In this document: piece by piece, positions 1 through 9,458 of the stretch
How the letters are laid out: every line of letters begins with the position of its first letter
Numbering within the stretch: the stretch's first letter is position 1
NCBI GenBank assembly: GCA_965204545.1
Contig: CBDBFA010000003.1
Coordinates: 186,001 to 250,000, forward strand
Length of the DNA: 64,000 nucleotides
From: JAABVD01 sp965204545
GTDB taxonomy: Bacteria > Verrucomicrobiota > Verrucomicrobiia > Opitutales > UBA2995
Direction: 5' to 3'
Position numbers and translations under genes: made by a program
The notes under the pieces: model-generated
What the model was told of the DNA's origin: nothing
Seen by the model: only the letters and a program-made list of their open reading frames with translations
The model's database searches: none

Positions 1-1794
1 GACTGGCACGATGCCGACATCTGCGGCAATGACGTGCACGACAAGGACACGGGACGGGTTTTCCGCTTGGCCCCGGAAGGCACGCCGTATCCCACAAACT
101 TCGATCTGAAAACACTCAGCGACCGGGAACTGGTTGAAATGCAGTTGGACAAAAATGACTGGTACGTTCGCCGGGCTCGCGTCATCCTGCAGGAGCGCGC
201 TGAGAAGAATGGTCTTTCCCGGGATGAGCATATGCGCCTTTGGGAGATGTTCAGGACCCAAACAGACACTGGCAGAAAATTGAGGGCGCTGTGGGCGCTG
301 CATGTTACGGGTGGAATTACCCGGAAACACCTGACCGGGATGCTGAAGCATGATGATGAATACATACGCGCTTGGGCGGTTCAGTTGCTTTGTGAAGATA
401 AGGATCCCGGGAAAGCTGCTTTGACCGAATTTACCGAGATGGCAAAGTCGGATTCATCCCCGGTCGTTCGCCTCTACTTGGCTTCAGCTCTGCAGCGCAT
501 CCCCAAGGAAAATGTCTGGGGTATTGCCTCAGCCCTGATGAGTCACGCGGGGGACGCCGATGATCACAATATTCCCAAAATAGTCTGGTACGGTATTGAG
601 CCGCTTGTGCCTGAGAATCCGGTTCGGGCTATGGAAGTAGCGTCGAAGAGCCGGATTCCGATGGTCTCTCAGTTTATTGCCAGACGTGCCACCTCGGGCA
701 GGTTGCTCGAGTCTGTAATAAATGCGCTGGCAGCTTCCAGCTCTTCCGCAACTCGTAAGGTTTTACTGGAAGGGATGCGCGATGGACTGCTCGGTCAACG
801 CGACCTGAGCGCTCCGGCGACATGGTCCAGCCTGGAAAAGGAGTTGTTGAAGGAACCAGGTATGAAGAACCTGACCTTGCAGGTGGGACAGCTGTTTGGA
901 AGCGCTGAAGCGGGTAAGAGTCAGTTGGTTGAACTGAATGATCCCTCGACGCCGTTGGAGCGGCGCCAGGAAATTCTCCGCACCTTCGCCCAGATGATAT
1001 TTCCACCGGCTTTTGAATCGATTCTGGGATACGTTGAAGATCCCGATCTCAGGTTGGATGCGCTGAGAACGCTTGCGTCTTATGATGAAAGCGGAATTTC
1101 GAAAGCCATTTTGCGTCGATACTCCGAATTTTCCGCGGATGAAAAAATGGTGGCATTACAAACCTTGGCTACAAGGCGGGGTAGTGGCCGGGACTTGTTG
1201 GCCGCACTCAGACGCGGTGTAGTGCCGCGCAGGGATGTTTCAGCGGTTACCGCTCGTCAAATGCGCCGTGTGGTTGGACCCAGCTTTGTCGATTGGTGGG
1301 GACCTATGGAAAATCTGGAGAAGGACAAGCAATTGGCCATCGACCGTTATAAGTTCCTTCTTACCGACGAATACCTATCCCATGCAGACCTGACAAACGG
1401 CAAAGTGGTTTATACGGCTGTCTGCGCATCTTGTCACAAGATGTACGGTGAAGGCACAGAAATTGGTCCTGATATAACCGGTTCCAATCGCGCTAACCTG
1501 GATTACATATTGACCAATATGATCGATCCGAATGGAGAGGTTGCGGAGTCCTACCAACTCGTAACCATAACCACCCAGGATGGGCGCACCTATGCCGGCA
1601 ATGTTTACAGTGAAGATGATCAACGGGTAACCTTGCGCTTGGTTGGACAAGAAGTTATCATCGCCAAGCCCGACATTCTTTCCCGTCAGACTTCACCCAT
1701 GTCGATGATGCCCGAGGGGCTTCTTCAGGCGCTATCCGATACGCAGGTACGCGATCTGATTGGCTTTTTGAGAACCACTCATCCGATAGAATAG
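1..1794 (+). CDS. PVC-type HEAT-repeat / cytochrome c protein, C-terminal part (5' end outside window)
   Basis: The frame is open from base 1 (residues before the GTG at 34 read DWHDADICGND), so this is the 3' 597 codons of a longer gene. The visible start resembles the end of the N-terminal dehydrogenase-like beta-propeller of PVC 'membrane-bound dehydrogenase' proteins. A long alpha-helical HEAT-like region follows, then a C-terminal cytochrome c domain with CASCH (bases 1423-1437) and a later MSMMPEG segment that could supply the distal Met ligand. Such proteins are exported, haem-binding and largely uncharacterised; in planctomycetes and verrucomicrobia they commonly sit beside sulfatases and DUF1501/DUF1549 genes, as here. 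The stop TAG touches the next sulfatase start, suggesting one transcript. The substrate is unknown. The family call is secure; the redox role is inference. Confidence 0.85.
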   Translation, partial: DWHDADICGNDVHDKDTGRVFRLAPEGTPYPTNFDLKTLSDRELVEMQLDKNDWYVRRARVILQERAEKNGLSRDEHMRLWEMFRTQTDTGRKLRALWALHVTGGITRKHLTGMLKHDDEYIRAWAVQLLCEDKDPGKAALTEFTEMAKSDSSPVVRLYLASALQRIPKENVWGIASALMSHAGDADDHNIPKIVWYGIEPLVPENPVRAMEVASKSRIPMVSQFIARRATSGRLLESVINALAASSSSATRKVLLEGMRDGLLGQRDLSAPATWSSLEKELLKEPGMKNLTLQVGQLFGSAEAGKSQLVELNDPSTPLERRQEILRTFAQMIFPPAFESILGYVEDPDLRLDALRTLASYDESGISKAILRRYSEFSADEKMVALQTLATRRGSGRDLLAALRRGVVPRRDVSAVTARQMRRVVGPSFVDWWGPMENLEKDKQLAIDRYKFLLTDEYLSHADLTNGKVVYTAVCASCHKMYGEGTEIGPDITGSNRANLDYILTNMIDPNGEVAESYQLVTITTQDGRTYAGNVYSEDDQRVTLRLVGQEVIIAKPDILSRQTSPMSMMPEGLLQALSDTQVRDLIGFLRTTHPIE

Positions 1795-1796
1795 TG

Positions 1797-3302
1797 ATGA
1801 AAAGATGGTTTGGAACCTTTGTCCTGTTGGTCTGGCTCCACGGCTTGGCTTTCGCTGAACGTCCCAACATTCTCTTTTGCATCTCCGACGATCAATCCTG
1901 GGCGCACACCAGGGCCAACGGAGACCCGGTCATCAAGACCCCGGCCTTTGACCGGGTAGCAAGGGAAGGCCTGCGCTTCATCCATTCATTTTGCGATGCA
2001 CCGACCTGCGGACCTTCACGCAGCGCCATTTTGACGGGCCAATCGATTTGGCGCCTGGAGGAAGCGGGCAATATCCACAGCACCTTGCCGGCTAAATTCG
2101 CCACCTACACGGAGTTGCTGCAGGCTGCGGGCTACAAGGTTGGGTCTACCGGCAAAGCGTGGAGTCCCGGACGATTGGAACCGGGTGGCCGGACAGAGAA
2201 CCCGGCAGGGACAATCTATGCCGGGAAAACGCTCGAACCTCCTTTCAGAGGCATACGCAACATAGATTATGCCGGAAATTTTGAGGACTTCATGGCTGAT
2301 GTGGCTGAGGATGAGTCCTTTTGCTTCTGGCTGGGAACGAGCGAGCCCCATCGTTTTTTCGAGGATGGGGCGGGGCTGGCGACCGGAAAGGATCTCAGCA
2401 AGATAGTCGTGCCCGCAGTTTTTCCGGACAACGGAATCGTGCGTAGCGACATCGCGGACTATCTGGTGGAGGTCGAGTATTTCGACACCATGGTGGGGCG
2501 CGCCTTGGCGACCTTGGAAAAACGCGGTCTCCTCGACAACACTATCGTGGTGGTAACGAGTGACCACGGGATGCCTTTCCCGAGAGCCAAAGCAAGTCTC
2601 TACGACTTGGGTTCGCGCGTGCCCTTGGCTATCCGTTGGCCGGAAGGGATTCGCGACCCCGGCCGAACGGTGGAATCCTTTGTCAACCTGAGCGACCTCG
2701 CTCCCACCTTTCTGGAAGCGTGCGGACTCGAACCGCCCGGCATGATGAGCGCCCGAAGTATGATGGACCTGTTCGCCAACAAGGAAATGGGAACTCGGCC
2801 CGCTGCCTACATCGCCATGGAACGACACGATGGCTGTCGAGCGGGTGGAAAAGGGTATCCTTGCCGGGCCATTCGCACAGCGGATTACCTGTATATTTAC
2901 AACTTCGAGCCAACCCGCTGGCCTTCGGGTTCGCCGGATCCTTCAGTGTGTGCGCGAGCCATACCTTACGGGGAAATCGATTCTTCGCCCACCAAGACTT
3001 TTTTGATGGAGAATCGAAGTACTCACGGTATCGCCGATCTGGCAGAGCTTTCCTTTGGCATGCGCCCCGCGGAGGAGTTGTACGACTTGAAGAATGATCC
3101 CGAACAAATGGTGAATGTGGCCGGCTCCACGGATTTTGAGCCCATACGCGGCCAGCTTCGCGAGCAGTTATTCGCTCATCTACGGAAAACTGAAGATCCA
3201 CGTGTGGTGGGCGGCAAGGTAGACTGGGATTACTATCCCTACTACGGCCGGATTAGAACAGAGGGTTGGACGGTAGACAAGAAACCCGAGGACGCTCTTT
3301 GA
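1797..3302 (+). CDS. Secreted formylglycine sulfatase (copy 1 of a tandem pair)
   Basis: This is a type I sulfatase (alkaline-phosphatase fold), 501 aa, that would hydrolyse sulfate esters or sulfamates after export. A signal peptide (MKRWFGTFVLLVWLHGLAFA) precedes RPNILFCISDDQSW, which carries the Asp metal ligands. CGPSR at about residue 71 is the C-x-P-x-R formylglycine motif. TSDHGMPFPR is the later metal-binding segment. I prefer ATG 1797 over GTG 1794 because it begins the signal peptide directly. It starts 2 bases after the cytochrome gene and overlaps the next sulfatase, so translational coupling is likely. It is strongly similar along its length to the gene at 3299 and more distantly to that at 16624; the IWRLEEA and SEPHR signatures set this subgroup apart. 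It resembles heparan N-sulfatase-like proteins, but the substrate cannot be assigned. Confidence 0.93.
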   Translation: MKRWFGTFVLLVWLHGLAFAERPNILFCISDDQSWAHTRANGDPVIKTPAFDRVAREGLRFIHSFCDAPTCGPSRSAILTGQSIWRLEEAGNIHSTLPAKFATYTELLQAAGYKVGSTGKAWSPGRLEPGGRTENPAGTIYAGKTLEPPFRGIRNIDYAGNFEDFMADVAEDESFCFWLGTSEPHRFFEDGAGLATGKDLSKIVVPAVFPDNGIVRSDIADYLVEVEYFDTMVGRALATLEKRGLLDNTIVVVTSDHGMPFPRAKASLYDLGSRVPLAIRWPEGIRDPGRTVESFVNLSDLAPTFLEACGLEPPGMMSARSMMDLFANKEMGTRPAAYIAMERHDGCRAGGKGYPCRAIRTADYLYIYNFEPTRWPSGSPDPSVCARAIPYGEIDSSPTKTFLMENRSTHGIADLAELSFGMRPAEELYDLKNDPEQMVNVAGSTDFEPIRGQLREQLFAHLRKTEDPRVVGGKVDWDYYPYYGRIRTEGWTVDKKPEDAL

Positions 3303-4855
3303 TTCGATCCCGTACAGATAACCCAAGGCGCGGGGGCGATGTCTCAAGCCGGCGTTTTTCGTTTTTGCTGCGGTCGCTTTTCGCTATAACCTTTTTTGCG
3401 GTTTGGAGTCACCAAACGAAGGCGCGTCCGAATATCCTTTTCTGCATTTCCGATGACCAATCCTGGGCGCATACCGGCGTAAATGGCGACCCGGTGGTCA
3501 AGACGCCCGCTTTCGATCGGATAGCGGCGGAAGGACTACGCTTCGTCAATTCATTCTGCGATGCTCCGACCTGCGGACCTTCGCGTAGCGCCATCCTTAC
3601 AGGACAACCCATCTGGCGCCTTGAGGAAGCGGCCAATATCTGGAGTACGCTGCAAGCCAAGTTCGCGACCTATACCGGCGAACTGAAAAAGGCCGGTTAC
3701 AAGATTGGCTATACCGGAAAAGGCTGGGGTCCCGGACGCCTGGAACCCGGCGGCAGGACCGAGAATCCCGCGGGACCCGTCTTTAGGGGCAGAACGCTGG
3801 AATCTCCCTTTAGAGGAATTCGCAACACCGATTACGCCGGAAATTTTGAATACTTCATGGCAGAGGTGGATGAGGGTGAGTCCTTCTGTTTCTGGCTGGG
3901 AACGAGCGAGCCACATCGTGGATATGAAGCCGGTTCGGGAGTCGCTACAGGCAAGGATCCATCGAAGGTGAAAGTGCCGCCCATTTTTCCGGACAATGAC
4001 ATCGTTCGAAACGATATTCTCGATTACCTGGTGGAGGTCGAACACTTCGACAGCATGGTCGCTCGCGCGATCGCGCTCTTGGAAAAACGTGGGTTGCTGG
4101 ACGATACTATTGTAGTCGTAACGAGCGATCACGGCATGCCCTTTCCGCGGGGCAAGGCGGCGGTGTACGATGACGGATCGCGTGTTCCCCTGGCGATTCG
4201 CTGGCCGAAAGGGATCAATGATCCCGGCCGGTCCGTGGCCGATCCCGTCAATTTGAGCGATTTGGCGCCGACCTTCCTGGAAGCAGCCGGAGTAATCGTG
4301 CCAGACATGATGACAGGGCGAAGCCTCATGGGTCTGTTTGCCAGCGCCCAGCCTGCGGATTGGAACGCCGCTTACATTGGCTTTGAAAGACACAGCGGGG
4401 CTCGGGCGGGCGGTAAAGGCTACCCATGCCGCGCGATTCGGACTAGGGACTACCTGTACATCTATAATTTCGAACCGAGCCGGTGGCCGGCGGGATCACC
4501 CGATCCTTCCGTTTGCAATCGGCTAATTCCATTCGGAGAATACGACTCATCCCCCACCAAAACCTTTATGGTCGAGCACCAGTTCGAATATGGAATCGCC
4601 AAATTGGCGCATCTGGCGTTCGGCAAACGTCCTGTGGAGGAACTGTACGTCTTGAAAGACGATCCGAACCAAATGCGGAATGTCGCCGGCTCGACAGGTT
4701 TCGAGGATGTTCAAGCCGATTTGCGACAACAGCTTTTTGATCATTTGAAACGGACGCAAGACCCACGGGTTGTTGGTGGACCCACCGATTGGGATTACTA
4801 CCCGCACTATGGAAATCGGAGAAACAAGAGCTGGAAAGTAGATGAGAGACCATGA
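3299..4855 (+). CDS. Secreted formylglycine sulfatase (copy 2 of the tandem pair)
   Basis: About 518 aa, a clear paralogue of the preceding gene: RPNILFCISDDQSWAHT, DAPTCGPSR (formylglycine Cys), GTSEPHR, TSDHGMPFPR and the tail WDYYPHYG are shared. The start is uncertain. There is no ATG upstream of the signal-like hydrophobic stretch (FSFLLRSLFAITFFAVW). TTG 3299 overlaps the previous stop by 4 bases (TTGA) and gives an Arg-rich n-region; TTG 3266 is the longest alternative. Right after the stop the sequence reads ATGAAATCG, which is also how the sulfatase at 10003 begins, directly after another copy of this same tail. That implies this gene once ran straight into a further sulfatase before the 4.9-9.7 kb segment came between them. 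Periplasmic or secreted; substrate unknown. Confidence 0.9.
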   Translation: MIRSRTDNPRRGGDVSSRRFSFLLRSLFAITFFAVWSHQTKARPNILFCISDDQSWAHTGVNGDPVVKTPAFDRIAAEGLRFVNSFCDAPTCGPSRSAILTGQPIWRLEEAANIWSTLQAKFATYTGELKKAGYKIGYTGKGWGPGRLEPGGRTENPAGPVFRGRTLESPFRGIRNTDYAGNFEYFMAEVDEGESFCFWLGTSEPHRGYEAGSGVATGKDPSKVKVPPIFPDNDIVRNDILDYLVEVEHFDSMVARAIALLEKRGLLDDTIVVVTSDHGMPFPRGKAAVYDDGSRVPLAIRWPKGINDPGRSVADPVNLSDLAPTFLEAAGVIVPDMMTGRSLMGLFASAQPADWNAAYIGFERHSGARAGGKGYPCRAIRTRDYLYIYNFEPSRWPAGSPDPSVCNRLIPFGEYDSSPTKTFMVEHQFEYGIAKLAHLAFGKRPVEELYVLKDDPNQMRNVAGSTGFEDVQADLRQQLFDHLKRTQDPRVVGGPTDWDYYPHYGNRRNKSWKVDERP

Positions 4856-5068
4856 AATCGTCACAAAAAGGAGAAATTCCTGTTTCAAATTCTCTAACAC
4901 CTCTGCCTGCTGATTTCAAAGAAATACGCAGGTCTCTCCTAATTATACTGCCACCATGAGTAAGCTGGTTGGAATCTACAATCAGACGGAGAAGAATCGG
5001 TGCCCATACAACAAGCAACTCAAAACGCTAAACAATGTCCCCATTTTGCCTCCGCAGCAGCATTTCAA

Positions 5069-5458
5069 CTATCGAATCCCGGGCAAGCGTCCGACTTTCT
5101 TCGCGAGCCAGACATTCAATTCGCCGAATTGGAAGGTGCCGGCCTCGAACATCCGCATGAAGAAGTCATAGGCTTCATCGTTATCACAATCGATGAAGTG
5201 GCCATTCATGCGTAGAAAGGAGTCCGTAACAAAAAAAGCGACCCGTTTATTACCGTCCACGAATGGATGATTGTTGGCTAGGCTCTCTATGAGGGCCGCC
5301 GCTTCCGGAACCAGGCCGTCGTAATAACCAAGTTGCGGCCGCATCAGGGCAGAGGCAAGGGCGCCTTCATCACGGATGCCTTGTCTGCCGCCAAAGGCGC
5401 CAATCAAGGCTTCGTGCATGAAAATGACTTCCTCGACGGTAGGAAAGTCATGGCTCAT
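5069..5458 (-). CDS. doc: Doc/Fic-family death-on-curing toxin
   Basis: A 129-aa protein of Doc length. The Fic motif HPFVDGNKR lies near residue 63; it is the nucleotide-binding and phosphotransfer loop (Doc phosphorylates EF-Tu in the phage P1 system). The N-terminal FPTVEEVIFMHEALI and IRDEGALASAL segments are typical of the Doc subfamily. Its ATG overlaps the stop of the upstream antitoxin gene by 4 bases (5455-5458), the usual antitoxin-first arrangement. The pair lies on the strand opposite to the surrounding sulfatases, inside a segment that appears to have split them. Family assignment is firm; activity is inferred from the intact motif. Confidence 0.88.
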   Translation of the reverse strand: MSHDFPTVEEVIFMHEALIGAFGGRQGIRDEGALASALMRPQLGYYDGLVPEAAALIESLANNHPFVDGNKRVAFFVTDSFLRMNGHFIDCDNDEAYDFFMRMFEAGTFQFGELNVWLAKKVGRLPGIR

Positions 5459-5685
5459 CTGGCAAGCAACTCACCCAGTCGGCGATTTTTCTCAACGCTG
5501 GCCTGAAATTGGGCGATGACTGCGGCGCGAGGCTTTCCCCGGTCGCGCTCTTCAAGGTATTGCCCAATCGCCTCCTCCAACACCACCTGAAATTGACGGC
5601 CTTCCTTGCGGGCAATCTTGCGCAGCGCAGCTAGCAACTCGGGCGAGGCTTGGCTGGAAAACTTCTCTCTTGGCACACCCTTCAT
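5455..5685 (-). CDS. Antitoxin partner of the Doc toxin
   Basis: 76 aa with ATG at 5685, chosen over ATG 5709 because a strong GGAGGG ribosome site sits about 5 bases upstream. SPELLAALRKIARKEGRQFQVVLEEAIGQYLEE looks like a ribbon-helix-helix type DNA-binding segment, and the Lys/Arg-rich C-terminus would contact the toxin. Position directly before doc, 4-base overlap and length fit a cognate antitoxin and autorepressor. A perfect inverted repeat at 5722-5737 lies just upstream and could be its operator. The sequence is not the classical P1 Phd type, so the name is left open. Confidence 0.75.
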   Translation of the reverse strand: MKGVPREKFSSQASPELLAALRKIARKEGRQFQVVLEEAIGQYLEERDRGKPRAAVIAQFQASVEKNRRLGELLAR

Positions 5686-5721
5686 TATTTCCCTCCATTT
5701 GGGGAACATAAGGACTGCCCG

Positions 5722-5737
5722 TCAAGATTTATCTTGA
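5722..5737 (-). promoter_or_regulatory. Inverted repeat, putative operator of the Doc antitoxin operon
   Basis: TCAAGAT-TT-ATCTTGA is a perfect 7-bp inverted repeat with a 2-base spacer, 37 bases upstream of the antitoxin ATG (5685) on the minus strand. Antitoxins of this layout usually bind such palindromes to repress their own operon. The rest of 5738-5964, up to the end of prpD, shows no gene or clear signal. Confidence 0.5.
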
Positions 5738-5964
5738 TAAAAATTGGCGCGCTTTCCAATGGCCTGGCAAGGCTGCTTTTCGCAGCACGGGCCTGGAGGT
5801 CAAACAATGACGTGGATCTACAGCCCGAGCAGACGGGATTGTTGAGTCGTTCCCCAGACATTTTCAACGAATATTGTTTCGCAATTCTCAGGCTAACAAA
5901 CAGGTTATAGTATTACCGATTAGCCTCATGGGGCAGTCCGGATTGGCGCCTTCGATCAACTCCC

Positions 5965-7434
5965 TTAGAGGTGGAGGTGCTGAGGTGGGGTTTTTACTAA
6001 CAATTCCATCATCTCGTCTACCGGCGTGCTCTCAAATCTTGATTGTTCCGCGCAGATTTCCACGATTCGGTCAGCATCGGGCGCGTTGATCGCTCCACGC
6101 AGGTAGCGTTCGAATTTCTCCAGCAACAACGGAATGCCTTCAGCGCGACGACGGCGATGGCCGACGGGGTAATCCACTTTCACCTCTTCGCTTGCAGTCC
6201 CATCCTTGAAGAATACCCGGATTGCGTTGCCGATGGCGCGTTTGTAGGGGTCCAGATAATCGCGAGTGAATCGTTCATCTTCGACAACTTCCATTTTTTC
6301 GCGCAAGGCGTCCACGCGCGGATCGGCAGCGATTCCGTCGTCGTAGTCCTCGGCGGTGAGACGTCCGAATATCAGCGCTACCGCGACCATATATTGAAGG
6401 CAATGATCGCGGTCAGCGGGGTTTTCCAACGGGCCGGTTTTGTTGATGATCCTATTGGCGGATTCCTGCGTTCGAATCACGATCCGCTCAACCGCGTCGA
6501 GCCGGTGCTTGACTTCGTTATGCAACTGCAACGCTGCTTCAACCGCGGTTTGGGCGTGAAACTCGGCGGGGAACGAAATCTTGAAGAGCACGTTCTCCAT
6601 TACGTACGTCCCAAAACCTTGACCGAACGATAAATTCCGACTCTGAAAAAGCACATCCTGAAATCCCCAGGATTTTGCGGTTATCGCTGATGGGTAACCC
6701 ATTTCACCGCGTTTCGCAATGAACGCGAGAAACAAGCCCCGAGCGGTTGCATCCCCCGCAGCCCAGGATTTCCGGCTGCCGGTGTTTGGAGCATGCCTGT
6801 AGGTTCTCAGCGAAGAACCATCGATCCAGGCATGTGAAATCGCGGCGCAGATCTCATCGCGCGAACAGCCGAGCATCTGCGCGCAGACCGCGGCCGACGC
6901 GATACGCACCAGCATCACGTGATCAAGTCCGACGCGGTTGAAGCTGTTTTCCAGCGCTATCACCCCTTGAATTTCGTGAGCCTTGATCATCGCAGCGAGC
7001 AGGTCTCGCATGGTTAGCAGCTGTTGGCCGGTCCCGCCTCGGTTGAGGTAATCAGCAAGACAAAAGATCGCGCCAAGATTGTCCGAAGGGTGGCCCCACT
7101 CGGCGGCTAGCCAAGTGTCGTTGTAATCAAGCCAACGCACCATCGCACCAAGATTCCAGGCCGCGCGCACGGGATCGAGTTCGAAGGCCGTGCCCGGAAC
7201 GCGCGCACCGCATTGCATGTCAGCGCCCGGGACGACCGGTCCCAATAATTTCTCACAAGCCGGGAACTGGAGTGCGTAAAGCCCGCAACCGATCGTGTCC
7301 ATCCAGCAGTATCGCGCGATTTTCATCACCTCATCCGACGAGCTGACGTCACAACTGAGGACATAATCGGCGATGTCCTGAATCACGCGATCATACTCCG
7401 GCCTGGTGGCGTCCTTAGGATCAAAACCGCTCAT
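5965..7434 (-). CDS. prpD: 2-methylcitrate dehydratase (MmgE/PrpD family)
   Basis: 489 aa from ATG 7434, close to the usual PrpD length. It dehydrates 2-methylcitrate to 2-methyl-cis-aconitate in the cytoplasmic methylcitrate cycle of propionyl-CoA oxidation. Family segments visible include MVRWLDYNDTWLAAEWGHPSDNLGAI, AAISHAWIDG and SRKSWAAGDATARG, as well as KISFPAEFHAQTAVEAALQLH. A longer upstream frame exists but is only antisense to prpC; ATG 7434 overlaps the prpC stop by 4 bases (ATGA) and gives the family N-terminus. It is the last gene of prpB-prpC-prpD. No iron-sulfur AcnD alternative is present, so this is the PrpD-type pathway. Confidence 0.93.
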   Translation of the reverse strand: MSGFDPKDATRPEYDRVIQDIADYVLSCDVSSSDEVMKIARYCWMDTIGCGLYALQFPACEKLLGPVVPGADMQCGARVPGTAFELDPVRAAWNLGAMVRWLDYNDTWLAAEWGHPSDNLGAIFCLADYLNRGGTGQQLLTMRDLLAAMIKAHEIQGVIALENSFNRVGLDHVMLVRIASAAVCAQMLGCSRDEICAAISHAWIDGSSLRTYRHAPNTGSRKSWAAGDATARGLFLAFIAKRGEMGYPSAITAKSWGFQDVLFQSRNLSFGQGFGTYVMENVLFKISFPAEFHAQTAVEAALQLHNEVKHRLDAVERIVIRTQESANRIINKTGPLENPADRDHCLQYMVAVALIFGRLTAEDYDDGIAADPRVDALREKMEVVEDERFTRDYLDPYKRAIGNAIRVFFKDGTASEEVKVDYPVGHRRRRAEGIPLLLEKFERYLRGAINAPDADRIVEICAEQSRFESTPVDEMMELLVKTPPQHLHL

Positions 7435-8552
7435 CGATGTTCCATCGAAATCCACTCCCGCTGTTCCGGTCCGGTATAATTCGCACTCGGTCGTATGATC
7501 TTTCCGTCCTCTCGCTGCTCGATGATGTGAGCGCCCCAGCCGGTGATCCGCGACATAACGAAAAGCGGAGTGAACATCGCTGTCGGGATCCCCATATGGT
7601 GGTATGCAACTGCCGAAAACCAATCCAGGTTCGGAAACATTCGTTTTTCATTCCACATCAGGGATTCGATACGGTCGGCGATTTCGTATAAGCGCAAGTC
7701 GCCGGCCTCCTCGGATAATCCCAGCGCGGTGGCTTTAATGATCTCATGACGTGGATCGACCTGGGTGTAAACGGGATGACCGAAGCCAAAGACTATTTCC
7801 TTGCGGGCAAGCCGTTGGCGAATGTCGGCCTCGGCTTCATCGGCATCAGCGTAACGATTCTGAATCTCAAAAGCGGCTTCGTTTGCGCCGCCGTGTTTCG
7901 GTCCTCTCAGTGCGCCAATCGCACCAGCAACGGCGGAGTAGACGTCGGAGCCGGTCCCGGAAATGACACGGGCAGTAAAGGTCGACGCGTTAAACTCGTG
8001 CTCGGCGTAAAGATTAAACGAAGTGTGCATTGCCCGAACCCACGAATCCGAAGGTTGTTTGCCATGCAGGCCGGTCAGGAAATGCTCGCCGATTGACTCG
8101 GCTTCATTTTCGGAGGATAGCCCGCGCCAGCAGAGAAGCATTGAGCCAAAGTTAGCCAACAACCGGTCGACGATGTCGTGTGCGCCAGCGGCCGGTCGAT
8201 CTTCGCTTTCAGGATAGACACAGCCCAACGCTGAGCAGCCAGTGCGAAGCACATCCATCGGATTCGCCGAAGTCGGTAATGCCTCAAGCACGGTCTCAAC
8301 CGCATCCGGCAATCCGCGCAGCGATTTGAGTTTCCCCTGGTATTCAGTCAACTCCGCCCGATTGGGCCAAGCGCCGTGTACCAGTAGATGGGCTACTTCC
8401 TCGAACTCCGCTTTCTCCGCGAAATCCCGAAGGTTGTAACCACGATAGTGTAACTCATCGCCGGTCTGGCCGACGGAGCAGGTCGCTGTGTTTCCGGCCG
8501 GAATACCCGAAAGTGCGACAGACTTTTTTGGTTTTGTTAGGGGATCACTCAT
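7431..8552 (-). CDS. prpC: 2-methylcitrate synthase
   Basis: 373 aa from ATG 8552 (MSDPLTKPKKSVALSGIPAG). It condenses propionyl-CoA with oxaloacetate to give 2-methylcitrate. Short citrate-synthase family features include ELHYRGYNLRDFAEK, LRGPKHGGANEAAFE (catalytic His region), VFGFGHPVY (second His) and RITGWGAHIIEQ near the C-terminus. The neighbouring prpB and prpD make the methylcitrate assignment much more likely than a housekeeping citrate synthase. It overlaps prpB by 8 bases and prpD by 4, so the three genes form one tightly coupled operon. Confidence 0.93.
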   Translation of the reverse strand: MSDPLTKPKKSVALSGIPAGNTATCSVGQTGDELHYRGYNLRDFAEKAEFEEVAHLLVHGAWPNRAELTEYQGKLKSLRGLPDAVETVLEALPTSANPMDVLRTGCSALGCVYPESEDRPAAGAHDIVDRLLANFGSMLLCWRGLSSENEAESIGEHFLTGLHGKQPSDSWVRAMHTSFNLYAEHEFNASTFTARVISGTGSDVYSAVAGAIGALRGPKHGGANEAAFEIQNRYADADEAEADIRQRLARKEIVFGFGHPVYTQVDPRHEIIKATALGLSEEAGDLRLYEIADRIESLMWNEKRMFPNLDWFSAVAYHHMGIPTAMFTPLFVMSRITGWGAHIIEQREDGKIIRPSANYTGPEQREWISMEHR

Positions 8553-9426
8553 CAGAATAAGGTGGGTTAGTGAAAAGCTCGTCGAGTTTCTGCTCGTAAG
8601 CGTGATAATTGAGGAAATCGTATAGTTCTTCGCGGGTTTGCATCGTATCAATCACGGTTTTCTGGCCACCATCCTGGCGAATCGCCCGGAAAGTGTTGAG
8701 CGCGGCCTGATTGGCAGAGCGAAATGCGGAAAGCGGATAGAGCGCGATGCTCACATCCACCTCCAGCAATTGCCTGGTAGTGAAAAGCGGAGTCGAGCCA
8801 AATTCAGTGATATTCGCTAGGACCGGCACGCTAACCGCGGCGGCCAACTCCCGGTATTGCTTAAGCTCCGTCACCGCTTCAGGAAAAACCATATCCGCAC
8901 CGGCCTCAACGCAAGCTCCAAGCCGGTCAATTGTCGATGGAAGTCCCTCGTTCGCCAACGCGTCGGTCCGCGCCATGATTCCGAATGCGTCATCACGCCG
9001 CGCGTCAACTGCCGCTTTTATCCGGTCGACCATCTCAGTTTTTGTCACGATCGCCTTGTTGGGCCGATGCCCGCAGCGCTTCTGTTGAACCTGATCTTCA
9101 ATGTGAACCGCGGCGGCTCCCGCCTGCTCCATCGCGCGAATGCCCCGGCTAATATTGAAAGCACTACCCCAACCCGTGTCGATGTCGACTAGCACAGGCA
9201 GACCGGTCACCGCTGTGATCCGACGCAAATCAGTCAGAACGTCATCCATCGTAGTGATGCCAAGATCGGGAATCCCGCAGGAACCAGCCGCCACGCCGCC
9301 TCCCGACAAGTAAAGCGCTTTAAAGCCGGTAGCTGCCGCCATTCGCGCGTGATACGCGTTCATCACTCCGACACACTGGAGAGGTTTTTCATCTGCGATT
9401 GCTGCGTGTAACCGGGATTTAATCAT
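8545..9426 (-). CDS. prpB: 2-methylisocitrate lyase
   Basis: 293 aa, an ICL/PEP-mutase superfamily member that cleaves 2-methylisocitrate to pyruvate and succinate. The catalytic loop KRCGHRPNK is at residues 116-124 (active Cys at about 118). VDIDTGWGS and HIEDQ supply Mg-binding acidic residues. Length and motifs match PrpB rather than isocitrate lyase, which carries KKCGH in a much longer protein. First gene of the operon; TGGAGA about 9 bases upstream of ATG 9426 is the likely ribosome site. A broken aceE tail lies just upstream on the same strand. Confidence 0.94.
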   Translation of the reverse strand: MIKSRLHAAIADEKPLQCVGVMNAYHARMAAATGFKALYLSGGGVAAGSCGIPDLGITTMDDVLTDLRRITAVTGLPVLVDIDTGWGSAFNISRGIRAMEQAGAAAVHIEDQVQQKRCGHRPNKAIVTKTEMVDRIKAAVDARRDDAFGIMARTDALANEGLPSTIDRLGACVEAGADMVFPEAVTELKQYRELAAAVSVPVLANITEFGSTPLFTTRQLLEVDVSIALYPLSAFRSANQAALNTFRAIRQDGGQKTVIDTMQTREELYDFLNYHAYEQKLDELFTNPPYSDE

Positions 9427-9458
9427 CAGGACGATCTCCAGGACTTTTTTTCGTTTAT

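Noticed and set aside
4956..5215. Two short + frames of 71 codons
   Set aside because: Overlap each other and the minus-strand doc gene; no family, no ribosome site.
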